A DNA stretch of 64,000 nt from Alphaproteobacteria bacterium (GTDB lineage: Bacteria > Pseudomonadota > Alphaproteobacteria > Micropepsales > Micropepsaceae): assembly GCA_019245415.1 (NCBI GenBank), contig JAFARO010000001.1, forward strand, positions 87,784 through 151,783. Reading direction: 5' to 3'. Below are positions 27,545-35,090 of this stretch, in pieces. Every line of letters starts with the position of its first letter. The first letter of the stretch is position 1. The notes under the pieces were generated by a model. It made no database searches. It saw only the letters and a list, made by a program, of their open reading frames with translations, and was not told the origin of the DNA. A program made the translations under genes and the position numbers.

Positions 27545-28537
27545 CTATGCCCTATGCCGCTGGTAATAGCCGCTGAAATCCACTGACGGTTTCGACTTCA
27601 ACGCCAGTTCCGTCACGCGGCGAACTTGCGCGCCGTTGTCGGTGCGGCGCGCATCCTCGCGCCATGCACTCTCTTGCGCGTACCGAAGCAAATAGGGACC
27701 GGCGACGTGATGGTGATGGCCCATTTCCGCGCGACGCAGGCGGCTGAAATACGACTCAGCTTGATTGGTACAGGCGCCATCCTTCGAATACGCCTCGCTG
27801 TGGTTGATGCGTTTCATTTCATATTTGCTCGCCAGATTGTTCCACCCCGAAGCATCGTCCGCGTTCACAAGCGTACCGGCTTCAACGCGGCTCTTAATCC
27901 ATGACAGCGCCGCACCTTCCGAAGCGAACACTGCGGGGAGCGAATTGCCATTGCGCTCGCGAACGATGACAACCGACTTCCTCTTGCCCGATTGGTTCGC
28001 GAGGTAGCGGCGGTCAATACGGTGTTCCTTGATGTTCGCGGGCTTCACATAGCCGCCGAAGTAGGCGCCATCGACTTCCGCGACCTTGTTCTTGCCGCCG
28101 ATCTTGCGGCCACGGAATTCCTCCGCCATCGCTTCGCGGACCTTGTGAAGTAGAACCCAGCATGCCTTGTGCGACATGCCGAGATCGCGGGACAGCGCCA
28201 GCGCGTTCTTGCCCTTCACTTCGTTCATAAAGACCGCAATGGCAGCGAGGTACGCGCGAAGCGGAGCCTTGTGAGAGGCAAAGAGCGTCCCGGATGTGAT
28301 GGAGAAGTTCCTCGCACAAGCCTTGCAACGGAAGCGGAGCAAGCCCGTTGGGCGCCGGAACTCGTAGGGCTCAAGTCCGCCGCATTCAGGGCAAACCGGC
28401 TGGCCTTCCGTTTCTGCCCAACGGATTTTGCGAAAGGCTGTCTCGGCTTCGCTTTCGGACATACGAAACACTTCCGCCAGCGAGAGCGTCTTAGCCCGCT
28501 TGGATTGGAGGAAGTGAATGCCCTTAGCCAAAGTCAT
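27545..28537 (-). CDS. IS1595-family transposase (ISXO2-like DDE domain)
   Basis: The 330-residue protein has an N-terminal zinc ribbon (C49, C52, C71, C74 in CPECGG and CKACARNFS) and a DDE nuclease domain of the ISXO2 type. D156 lies in EVDGAYFGG, D227/D228 in LVNADDASGW, and E261 in TNQAESYFSRLRR, so the acidic triad appears intact. Such enzymes cut and paste IS1595 elements. No terminal inverted repeats were recognised on either side. Upstream it shares a 98-bp divergent control region with the DUF6471 gene, and its start codon lies next to one of four TGTCA-N4-TGACG sites. It may be an active IS gene or a host-retained derivative. Confidence 0.88.
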   Translation of the reverse strand: MTLAKGIHFLQSKRAKTLSLAEVFRMSESEAETAFRKIRWAETEGQPVCPECGGLEPYEFRRPTGLLRFRCKACARNFSITSGTLFASHKAPLRAYLAAIAVFMNEVKGKNALALSRDLGMSHKACWVLLHKVREAMAEEFRGRKIGGKNKVAEVDGAYFGGYVKPANIKEHRIDRRYLANQSGKRKSVVIVRERNGNSLPAVFASEGAALSWIKSRVEAGTLVNADDASGWNNLASKYEMKRINHSEAYSKDGACTNQAESYFSRLRRAEMGHHHHVAGPYLLRYAQESAWREDARRTDNGAQVRRVTELALKSKPSVDFSGYYQRHRA

Positions 28538-28541
28538 ATCC

Positions 28542-28625
28542 CGTCATATCTGACACCTGTCATAAATGACGGATATTGACCTGTCAAGCGTTTTCTGTCA
28601 GAAATGACGGGTGTCAAATCTGACG
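28542..28625. promoter_or_regulatory. Four symmetric operator-like sites in the divergent region
   Basis: Four 14-bp sites of form TGTCA-N4-TGACG are present: 28542-28555 (reverse orientation, TGTCAGATATGACG), 28558-28571 (TGTCATAAATGACG), 28596-28609 (TGTCAGAAATGACG) and 28612-28625 (TGTCAAATCTGACG). Within each pair the sites are 16 bp apart, and both pairs are centred on the same point, 28583.5. Near the centre is the palindrome TTGACCTGTCAA (28576-28587). The sites overlap the predicted start-proximal promoter parts of both flanking genes, as expected for a repressor acting on both. Confidence 0.75.
28559..28587 (-). promoter_or_regulatory. Predicted sigma-70-type promoter for the transposase gene
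   Basis: On the minus strand, TTGACA (28587-28582) is followed by a 17-base spacer and TATGAC (28564-28559). That is a consensus -35 and a fair -10, about 22 bases from the transposase start codon. The -10 lies inside operator-like site 28558-28571, so a protein bound there would block RNA polymerase. Confidence 0.5.
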
Positions 28626-28635
28626 GAGTGTCACA

Positions 28636-28878
28636 ATGCCGAGCGCCAAGACCGAGCAGGAATGGGCCGAGCGCGTCCGGGCCTACCTCAAGGCCGAACT
28701 CAGGAAAGCCGAAGTCGGGTATGTCGAATTGGCTAAACGGCTGAAAAAGCACGGGTTCAAGGACGAAACCGAGGATTCGATTACAGCCAAGCTCAAGCGG
28801 GGCACCTTTACCGCGTCCTTCCTCCTTGCTTCTCTAGCGGCGCTAGAAAGCGAAGGGGTGCGGCTGGAGGATGTCTAG
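28636..28878 (+). CDS. DUF6471 domain protein (small putative DNA-binding regulator)
   Basis: The 80-residue protein matches the DUF6471 pattern: WAERVRAYLKAELRKAEVGY, then ELAKRLKKHGFKDETEDSI and AKLKRGTFTASFLLASLAAL. The middle reads like a helix-turn-helix (YVELAKRL / ITAKLKRG), similar to Cro/XRE-type proteins. The ATG follows CGGAG. It is divergent from the transposase gene and separated from it by the four-site array, so it is the obvious candidate to bind there. The next gene starts 20 bases after its stop. Its regulatory role is inferred, not known. Confidence 0.7.
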   Translation: MPSAKTEQEWAERVRAYLKAELRKAEVGYVELAKRLKKHGFKDETEDSITAKLKRGTFTASFLLASLAALESEGVRLEDV

Positions 28879-28898
28879 GGCACCACGAGGGGGAGGGC

Positions 28899-29915
28899 GT
28901 GCCAGAGCAGGGCGGTTCCAGCCAACACGAGGGCAATAGCGCCCGCGCCGCGCCAGCCAGCGTCAGCCATAGTCAGGCCGAGACGGGAACCAATTTGCAG
29001 CCACAACCACCCAACGCTGAAGAGGGCGCCCCCAACGAAAACGAGCCCCCATTCAAGAAATCGCTTTGGCGCGAGATTCGACTGCTCGATGCGATAAACA
29101 CGCTGGTTGCGCTTGGAACTCTCGCTGTTGCGTTCGCTGCTCTGCAAGTGGCCAAAGATACCAGCGACATCAAGAGCGCCGTAAAGAATATCTCGACTCT
29201 TGCCACGCAAACCAAGAGGGAGGCCGACGCCATAAGTGGCCAATTTGCCCAGGTAAAGAGGCAGGCGGACGCTTTGGGCGCTCAAGTCGATCAAATGAAA
29301 CGGCAAGCAATCGCGACTGAAACAATGGCGCGAAATTCCCAAAGTCAAACTAGAGCAATCTCGGCTCAAACCAAGGCAATTACAGACAGTTCCGGAGCGC
29401 AACAGCGAGCCGCCGACGCTGAGAGAAAAATGGCAGATGTCACCGCGCAAGCGCAGAAGCCGGACGTGGGCATTGATGAACTTCGAGTTGGTAGCCTCAA
29501 CGCAACCCCGGATAAGGCCGGGCTTGTCAATGGCAATCTCTTTTGGCGGTTCAGAAATACCGGAGGAAGCGCACTTACAGTCATTCAGGTTGAGTTTGGG
29601 CTGTGGATTGGCGACGCGCTGCCTAGGCAAATGCCAAAAGGTCAGGTCTTCGCTGGGCAGGACATCGTAGTGACACCGACTATCACCAGCGCCTTTGCAC
29701 CAAAGGACCCGCTCGCCATTATGTTGGACAAAGCAACTGCCGATCTGATTGTTGGCGGAAAGACGAAATTGTTCTTTTTTGCTGTCTTCAAATATCGCGA
29801 CCGGTTGGGCACAGAGCACAGCAGATGCTTCGGACGCCAATTTGTTTTTCAGGGCGGTCCCGGTAGTGACTTTCACCTCCCCGCCGGGGGTAGCGCATAT
29901 CAGTGCGATACTTAG
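28899..29915 (+). CDS. Single-pass membrane protein with long coiled coil, unknown function
   Basis: The 338-residue protein starts at GTG with a very strong ribosome site (AGGGGGAGG, 5-6 bases upstream). A polar, Pro/Glu-rich stretch of about 50 residues is followed by a membrane helix (INTLVALGTLAVAFAALQVA), a coiled coil rich in Gln/Ala (about 85-185), and a C-terminal beta-type domain with VNGNLFWRFRNTGGSAL and KTKLFFFAVFKYRD. Although the opposite strand also has a long open frame, the ordered domains and ribosome site favour this strand. It lies directly downstream of DUF6471. The role is unknown; the layout is like a membrane sensor or tether. Confidence 0.65.
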   Translation: MPEQGGSSQHEGNSARAAPASVSHSQAETGTNLQPQPPNAEEGAPNENEPPFKKSLWREIRLLDAINTLVALGTLAVAFAALQVAKDTSDIKSAVKNISTLATQTKREADAISGQFAQVKRQADALGAQVDQMKRQAIATETMARNSQSQTRAISAQTKAITDSSGAQQRAADAERKMADVTAQAQKPDVGIDELRVGSLNATPDKAGLVNGNLFWRFRNTGGSALTVIQVEFGLWIGDALPRQMPKGQVFAGQDIVVTPTITSAFAPKDPLAIMLDKATADLIVGGKTKLFFFAVFKYRDRLGTEHSRCFGRQFVFQGGPGSDFHLPAGGSAYQCDT

Positions 29916-29991
29916 CGCGGCCACTGCCGCCCGGACCCACACGGGCCTTACTCCAAACTCACCTCATTCATGTGTGGTCGCTCCGGGGCGC

Positions 29992-30031
29992 GGCAATTCC
30001 CAGTATTTCCCGGCAAATCCCGGTATTTCCC
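29992..30031. repeat. Two tandem 20-bp repeats
   Basis: Two adjacent 20-bp units occur, GGCAATTCCCAGTATTTCCC and GGCAAATCCCGGTATTTCCC, differing at two positions; each is itself built of related 10-bp halves ending in TCCC. A further partial half (GGTTCCGG) follows. They lie in the 180-bp gap between the coiled-coil protein and the SemiSWEET gene, at the right-hand edge of the accessory stretch. They could be remains of an integration or replication site, or simply a local duplication. Confidence 0.7.
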
Positions 30032-30095
30032 GGTTCCGGCGGGGTTTGTCCCTTTGCGCCAACATACCGCAGCACGTTCCGGCTCCCCGACACGC

Positions 30096-30350
30096 TCATC
30101 CGTGCCGCAGCTTCAGAGCGAGGATCGCGCCGGAAAGTACGAGGGTCACGGCGTTGGAGGCGATCAGGGGGATGTCGCCAAGCAGCAATCCATAGACCAG
30201 CCACAGAAATATACCTGTCACATAGGCGACGAACATACCGAGCGAGATGTCGCTGGTGGAACGCGTGCGCCAAGTGCGCAGCACCTGCGGCAGGAAGGCC
30301 GCCGTTGTCAGGATCGCCGCGACCATTCCCGTCGCCGTTACATAAGACAT
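30096..30350 (-). CDS. SemiSWEET-family sugar transporter
   Basis: The 84-residue protein has three membrane helices, the half-unit size of bacterial SemiSWEETs, which work as dimers. The PQ motif is in AAFLPQVLRTWRTRST (near residues 15-30) and the family pattern continues with TSDISLGMFVAYVTGIFLWL and YGLLLGDIPLIASN. It passively moves sugars, such as sucrose or glucose in characterised members, across the inner membrane. The ATG at 30350 gives the usual length; the frame opens 63 bases earlier without family match. It is divergent from the small membrane gene at 30428. Confidence 0.85.
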   Translation of the reverse strand: MSYVTATGMVAAILTTAAFLPQVLRTWRTRSTSDISLGMFVAYVTGIFLWLVYGLLLGDIPLIASNAVTLVLSGAILALKLRHG

Positions 30351-30427
30351 CGCATGCGCCCCGCTTTGATACCCTGACAGACGGTCCAAGCGTGCTATAA
30401 GCACGGCTTTCACGGAAGGGGGATATC

Positions 30428-30637
30428 ATGGACGGCGTTTATGCGTTGATCCGGATCGTGCTGACGGTCCTGGGCGTGCTTATGTTCCTGTCGGGCGTGC
30501 TGTGGGCGCTGCAGGGCGCGGGTATCGTCATGTGGCCCGCGGACAGCTTCATGCTCAAAGAGAAGCAGTGGATCCTGTACGGCATCCTCACCGCGAATTT
30601 CGGGCTGCTGCAGATCTATCTGGCCCGCGGCCGTTAG
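30428..30637 (+). CDS. Small membrane protein, unknown function
   Basis: The 69-residue protein starts after a good ribosome site (AAGGGGG). It has two hydrophobic helices (ALIRIVLTVLGVLMFLSGVL, then a polar turn with MWPADSFMLKEKQW, then ILYGILTANFGLLQIYLA). No family is recognised. Its stop overlaps the end of the converging GNAT gene by four bases. It may be co-regulated with the divergent SemiSWEET gene 77 bases away. Confidence 0.6.
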   Translation: MDGVYALIRIVLTVLGVLMFLSGVLWALQGAGIVMWPADSFMLKEKQWILYGILTANFGLLQIYLARGR

Positions 30638-31068
30638 CGCAGGAACTTGACGAAGACGAGCTCGGCATCGGCGGGATCGAGGTTGAGGATCGTGCCGCTG
30701 GGCTCGTAGTGCCGACTCGTCAGAAGCGCGCGCATCGCGAGGTTCGACTCGCTCGTCGAGGTGAACAGCCGATCGCCGCGCCGTGCCTGTTCGACCGTCT
30801 CCAGAATGGCGTTGCCCACCCCGTTGCGCCGATGCGCCTCGGCGACGAACAAGAGCGCGACAAAGTCCCGCGCGAAAAAATTCGTCGTCAGCACGCCATA
30901 ACCCGCGACGGCGCCGCCGCGCTCCACCACCCAGCACTGTCGCGCGGCAATGGCGGAGTCGATCAGCTCGCGCCGATTGAGCTCTCGCGCGACGGAAGGA
31001 TCGCAGGCGGAAATCGCGCGGCGATCCTTTGTCGCCGCCAGCCGCACCAGGAGATCGCGTCGTGCCAT
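30634..31068 (-). CDS. GNAT family N-acetyltransferase
   Basis: The 144-residue protein has the GNAT acetyl-CoA-binding signature: VALLFVAEAHRRNGVGNAIL (beta 4 plus the Q/RxxGxG/A-type loop), preceded by CWVVERGGAVAGYGVL. It transfers an acetyl group to an amine of unknown identity. The start at 31068 puts the first family strand (LLVRLAA) at the usual distance. A GTG at 31098 overlaps the gshA stop as GTGA and is a possible alternative start. Either way it is probably the second gene of an operon behind gshA. Confidence 0.8.
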   Translation of the reverse strand: MARRDLLVRLAATKDRRAISACDPSVARELNRRELIDSAIAARQCWVVERGGAVAGYGVLTTNFFARDFVALLFVAEAHRRNGVGNAILETVEQARRGDRLFTSTSESNLAMRALLTSRHYEPSGTILNLDPADAELVFVKFLR

Positions 31069-31094
31069 CGTCTCTACAATAGAGAACCGCAGGT

Positions 31095-32459
31095 TCACAG
31101 AAAGTTATATTCCGTAAACAAAGGCGCCAGATCGCCCTTCCATTCTCCGTGATAGCGCATGAGCAGCTCATCGGCGCGCGTGTGGCCGCGGTTGACGAGC
31201 TCGCGCAATGGATTGAGGAAGCCGTCTTCCGTCGTGCCGGCGGAATCCTCTTCCGCACGGCGCCGCAGTCCCGCCGAGGCGATGTCTAGAACCTTCTTGG
31301 CCAGCGCTCCGACATCGGTCTTGCGGAACGGCGTGCGGAAACCCAGCGCCGGCACGGCGCTGCGCATGGCCTGGCGTTCCTCGGCAGTCCAGTCCTTGAC
31401 CATGTCCCAGGCGGCATCGAGTGCGGCGGAATCGTAGAGGATGCCCACCCAAAGCGCCGGCAGGCCGCAGATCCGCCGCCAGCTGCCGCCATCGGCGCCG
31501 CGCATCTCGAGGAATTTCTTGAGCCGGACCTCTGGAAAGATCGTCGTCAGATGATCGGCCCAGTCCGCCATCGACGGCTCGACATCGCGGACTTCAGGAA
31601 TTTTGTGCGCCAGGAAATCGCGGAAGCTCTTGCCGGCGACGTCGATATAGCGGCCGTCGCGATAGACGAAGTACATCGGCACGTCGAGCGCGTAGTCGAC
31701 ATAGCGCTCGAAGGACATGCCGTCCTCGAAGACGAAAGGCAGCATGCCGGCGCGGGCATTGTCCACGTCAGTCCAGACCTGGCTGCGATAGGAGAGAAAA
31801 CCGCTCGGACGGCCCTCGCGGAAGGGCGAATTGGCAAACAGCGCCGTCGCCACGGGCTGCAGCGCCAGTCCGACACGGAATTTCTTCACCATGTCGGCTT
31901 CGTCGCAGAAGTCCAGGTTCACCTGCACCGTGCAGGTGCGGAACATCATTTCGAGTCCGTAGCCTCCGACGCAGGGCATGTAGCGGCGCATGATGCGATA
32001 GCGGCCCTTGGGCATCTGGTGGGTGTCGTCCAGCGACCAGGTCGGGGCATAGCCCAGTCCGATGACGCCGGCCGCGATCTCGCTCGCCACCTCCCTCACC
32101 TGGTCCAGATGGGTGTTCACCTCGGCACAGGTCTCGTGCACCGTTTTTAGCGGCGCGCCCGAAAGCTCGAACTGGCCGCCCGGCTCCAAACTCAACGAGG
32201 CGTTGTTCTGGGACAATCCAATGATGTTGCCGTCCTCGGTCACGTCCTGCCAGCCGAAGCGCCGCATACCCTCGAGCAGCACCTTGATCCCCGGCCGGCC
32301 TTCATAGGCGAGCGGCTTGTACGTCCTGAGGTCGTAAACAAATTTTTCGTGCTCTGTCCCGATGCGCCAGTCCGCTTTGGGCTTACAGCCCTCGGCCAGA
32401 TGGCGCACCAGATCGTCGCGCGAGCCGATCGGGCCGCCGGCGGATTGCGGGATGGACAT
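31095..32459 (-). CDS. gshA: Glutamate-cysteine ligase, plant/alphaproteobacterial type
   Basis: The 454-residue protein matches the GCS2-like class of glutamate-cysteine ligases found in plants and Alphaproteobacteria: DWRIGTEHEKFVYD, LSLEPGGQFELSGAP (acidic metal ligands), MRRYMPCVGGYGLEMMFRTC and RRICGLPALWVGILYD. It makes gamma-glutamylcysteine from Glu, Cys and ATP, the first step of glutathione synthesis. The ATG at 32459 has AGGAG 12 bases upstream and gives the family's usual length; an upstream in-frame ATG would add 23 non-conserved residues. The gshB partner is not in this window. Confidence 0.93.
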   Translation of the reverse strand: MSIPQSAGGPIGSRDDLVRHLAEGCKPKADWRIGTEHEKFVYDLRTYKPLAYEGRPGIKVLLEGMRRFGWQDVTEDGNIIGLSQNNASLSLEPGGQFELSGAPLKTVHETCAEVNTHLDQVREVASEIAAGVIGLGYAPTWSLDDTHQMPKGRYRIMRRYMPCVGGYGLEMMFRTCTVQVNLDFCDEADMVKKFRVGLALQPVATALFANSPFREGRPSGFLSYRSQVWTDVDNARAGMLPFVFEDGMSFERYVDYALDVPMYFVYRDGRYIDVAGKSFRDFLAHKIPEVRDVEPSMADWADHLTTIFPEVRLKKFLEMRGADGGSWRRICGLPALWVGILYDSAALDAAWDMVKDWTAEERQAMRSAVPALGFRTPFRKTDVGALAKKVLDIASAGLRRRAEEDSAGTTEDGFLNPLRELVNRGHTRADELLMRYHGEWKGDLAPLFTEYNFL

Positions 32460-32661
32460 GCCGTATGCCTCTCCTGCCCGCCAAAAGGAGGGCCGCGACT
32501 GAATTCTGAACCTACCGTTCAGCCGCAACTATGTAATGGGCGCTCACCCCGGGAGCAAGGTTGGCCCGAGGCCCTCGGTAACGGACAAATTATCAGCGGC
32601 CAATGGCAATGCCCAATTCCTGGGCCTAAACTTCCGTTTGGCCTTTTTCGGGAGAAGCGCC

Positions 32662-33375
32662 GTGCGGGTTTCGACAATAGGGCGGCAATGCACAGTAGGA
32701 GCGGGCATCCTGCTGGTCGCGATGCTTGGCGGATCGACGCTCTGTTTCGCGGACTCGCCCGCAAAGGTCGACCATTCCTACCCCAACATGGCGCCCGAAT
32801 ACCCCGACGCATCGCAGCTGGCCGAAGAGCAAGGCGATGTGGTCCTGGATGTGCAGGTCGACAGTTCCGGGCGTCCAAACAGGATACGCGTGAAACGCTC
32901 GAGCGGATTCACGGATCTCGACAATGCCGCGATCGAGACCGCTGCGAACTGGCACTTCATTCCGGCCGTTGTCGACGGCGACCTTGCCACGTCATGGACC
33001 ACCATCAAGATCCATTACGAATTGCCGAAGCCGGCGGCCGGGCGGGACTTTGCAGAGACAGCCCAGGAGCACGAGCTCAATGTCGCCTGCGGCCGGCCCG
33101 CTGCGCCGCCACCCGTGGATGGCGCGACGGCTACCGCTACCCAGATGGACGCCGCCCATCAAGCGCTGAATGCCTATCTCGATGCCTCGCAGAAATACGA
33201 AAGGTGTCTGCACGAAAAATTCGTCGACGCGCCGGCGATGGTTCTTGCCGGATTGCCGGAGTGGAAGAGCAAGGTCGCTCGGGATCTGCTGGCGAAGAGC
33301 CAGACGCACCGGCAGATGGTTGCCGACAATTTCGATACGGCGTCAATGAATTTCAAGGCGCGCGGCGTGCGCTGA
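32662..33375 (+). CDS. TonB C-terminal domain protein with helical extension
   Basis: The 237-residue protein starts at GTG 32662, with GGGAGAA 4-5 bases upstream. A signal or anchor segment (about 10-33) is followed by a TonB-type domain (about 40-130: QGDVVLDVQVDSSGRPNRIR, then AIETAANWHFIPAVVDG). After a Pro-rich linker comes a helical C-terminal region (about 160-237) with two Cys, in ACGRP and YERCLHE. Classical TonB has a long Pro-rich spacer before this domain and ends with it, so this is an atypical periplasmic TonB-domain protein rather than the energy transducer. No exbB/exbD is nearby. Its 3' end overlaps rsmE by 23 bases. Confidence 0.75.
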   Translation: MRVSTIGRQCTVGAGILLVAMLGGSTLCFADSPAKVDHSYPNMAPEYPDASQLAEEQGDVVLDVQVDSSGRPNRIRVKRSSGFTDLDNAAIETAANWHFIPAVVDGDLATSWTTIKIHYELPKPAAGRDFAETAQEHELNVACGRPAAPPPVDGATATATQMDAAHQALNAYLDASQKYERCLHEKFVDAPAMVLAGLPEWKSKVARDLLAKSQTHRQMVADNFDTASMNFKARGVR

Positions 33376-34132
33376 TCGCGCTCCGGCCGAAATCGCCGAG
33401 GATCGCCTGCCAGATGGCGAGCGCGGCCAGCGCCGCGGTGTCCGCGCGCAGAATGCGTTCGCCGAGCGAAACCGGCACGACGAATGAAAGCTTGCGCAAT
33501 GCATCGCGTTCCAAGGGCTCGAAGCCGCCTTCGGGGCCGGTGAGGACAGCCCAGACCGAAGGCGGTGCCGTCTGCAAAGCCTCCGCGAGGGGCGGTGCGT
33601 CGCCCGCCTCGTCGCAGAACACAAGCCTTCTCTCCTGCGGCCATCCGCGCAGAACCTCCTCGATTTCGCGCAGAGGGCTCACGTCGGGGACGTCCCGCCG
33701 GCCCGACTGTTCGGCTGCTTCGATGGCGTTGGCTCGCATGCGCTCCAGATTGACCCGCCGGGCGATCGTGCGCCGGGTGAGGACCGGCTGCAGCCGGCGC
33801 ACGCCGAGCTCGGTCGCTTTCTGCACGAGATAGTCGGCCGGCGTCTTTTTGACCGGCGCGAAGACGAGCCAGACGTCGGGGCCGTGCGTCTGGGGCCCGA
33901 TCTGCCGCTCGCATCGAACAGCACAGCCGCGCTTCGCGACCGCCGAAATGCGCGCCCGCCATTCGCCGTGGCGCCCATTGAACAGGCACAGCAGGTCGCC
34001 CTCCTTGGCCCGCATGACATGGAGCAGGTAATGGGCTTGCGGCGCACCGAGTTCGAGCTGTGCGCCCTGCCCGAGCGGCGCCTCGACGAAGAGGCGCACA
34101 ATGCCGCCGGGTTCCGTCAGCGTATCGTCCAT
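33353..34132 (-). CDS. rsmE: 16S rRNA (uracil(1498)-N3)-methyltransferase
   Basis: The 259-residue protein has the RsmE order: an N-terminal PUA-like domain (VRLFVEAPL to AHYLLHVMRAKEGDLLCLFNG) and a C-terminal SPOUT knot domain with KKTPADYLVQKATELGV, EAAEQSGRRDVP, VLTGPEGGFEPLE and LGERILRADTAALAAL. It methylates U1498 in the decoding region of 16S rRNA in assembled 30S subunits. The start at 34132 (MDDTL) is tentative; an ATG at 34150 in frame would overlap the divergent ubiA start. Confidence 0.93.
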   Translation of the reverse strand: MDDTLTEPGGIVRLFVEAPLGQGAQLELGAPQAHYLLHVMRAKEGDLLCLFNGRHGEWRARISAVAKRGCAVRCERQIGPQTHGPDVWLVFAPVKKTPADYLVQKATELGVRRLQPVLTRRTIARRVNLERMRANAIEAAEQSGRRDVPDVSPLREIEEVLRGWPQERRLVFCDEAGDAPPLAEALQTAPPSVWAVLTGPEGGFEPLERDALRKLSFVVPVSLGERILRADTAALAALAIWQAILGDFGRSAISARRAP

Positions 34133-34148
34133 GACACAATTGAGCCGC

Positions 34149-35090
34149 ATGACCGCTTCGCCGCAAGCCCTCAAACCCGCCGACGCCGCCGACAAGGATT
34201 GGGTGGCCAAAGTGCCGCCGCGCCTGCAGCCTTATCTCAGGCTGATGCGGCTCGACCGGCCGATCGGAACTTGGCTGCTGTTCTGGCCATGCATGCTGGG
34301 TCTGCTGCTCGGCGCGATGGAAGGCGACCGGCCGTTCGCGGGCTGGGGCGATGTCTGGCTGACAACGCTTTTCGCCCTCGGCAGCATCGTCATGCGCGGC
34401 GCGGGATGCACCTATAACGACATCGTGGACCACGATATCGATGCCGGGGTCGCTCGCACCCAGGGCCGCCCATTGCCGTCGGGCGCGGTCCGACTGCGTG
34501 ACGCCTGGCTGTTCCTTGCCGCGCAATGCGCGCTCGGCCTTGCGATCCTGTTGCAGTTCAACCTCTTCACCATCGAACTCGGCGTCGGCTCGCTTGGGCT
34601 CATCGCAGTCTACCCTTTCATGAAGCGCATCACCTGGTGGCCGCAGGCCTGGCTGGGACTGACCTTCAATTGGGGTGCGCTGATGGGCTTTGCGGCCGTC
34701 AGCGGCGCGATCGATGTCTCCGACGCCATGCTGTATGCGGGCCTGTTCTTCTGGACGCTCGGCTACGACACGATCTACGCCCACCAGGACAAGGACGACG
34801 ACGCGTTGATCGGCGTAAAGTCGACCGCCCGGTTGCTCGGCGAGCGCTCGGGGCGGTGGACTCTGGCTTTCTACACGATCGCCTTCACACTGGTGCTGGC
34901 GGCGGGCTTTTCGGAGCACGCGGGCTGGCCCTTCGCTTTTCTGATGCTGCTCGCCGGCGCGCATCTGTTGTGGCAGGTCAAGCGGCTGGACGTCTCGAGC
35001 CCCGAGCGCTGCCTCGAGCTTTTCCGCGCCAATCGTGATGCCGGCGCGCTGATGGCCGTGGCCTACCTGCTGGCGGGCTGGCTGTCGTGA
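34149..35090 (+). CDS. ubiA: 4-hydroxybenzoate polyprenyltransferase
   Basis: The 313-residue membrane protein has about eight membrane helices and the two Asp-rich prenyl-diphosphate motifs: N90-D91-xx-D94-xxx-D98 in YNDIVDHDID and the second in YDTIYAHQDKDDD. It attaches the polyprenyl chain to 4-hydroxybenzoate in ubiquinone synthesis at the inner membrane. The ATG at 34149 is chosen over an in-frame ATG 18 bases earlier because GAG lies at a fitting distance. It is divergent from rsmE with practically no gap, so promoters must lie within coding sequence. ubiD lies about 6 kb downstream. Confidence 0.93.
   Translation: MTASPQALKPADAADKDWVAKVPPRLQPYLRLMRLDRPIGTWLLFWPCMLGLLLGAMEGDRPFAGWGDVWLTTLFALGSIVMRGAGCTYNDIVDHDIDAGVARTQGRPLPSGAVRLRDAWLFLAAQCALGLAILLQFNLFTIELGVGSLGLIAVYPFMKRITWWPQAWLGLTFNWGALMGFAAVSGAIDVSDAMLYAGLFFWTLGYDTIYAHQDKDDDALIGVKSTARLLGERSGRWTLAFYTIAFTLVLAAGFSEHAGWPFAFLMLLAGAHLLWQVKRLDVSSPERCLELFRANRDAGALMAVAYLLAGWLS

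Noticed and set aside
27511..28900. Possible terminal inverted repeats of the IS1595-type gene
   Set aside because: Only a 7-base match (TGCCCTA) around the two stop codons, expected by chance.
28875..29942. Long minus-strand open frame opposite the coiled-coil protein, with a signal-like start and hydrophobic end
   Set aside because: The plus strand has ordered domains (membrane helix, coiled coil, beta domain), a very strong ribosome site and operon spacing with DUF6471; the minus frame lacks a ribosome site and its features are mirror effects.
25746..30095. Search for a copy of the tRNA-Arg 3' end as right attachment site
   Set aside because: The nearest candidate (CTCCGGGGCGCGGCA near 29981) differs at several positions from the tRNA end; no convincing match.
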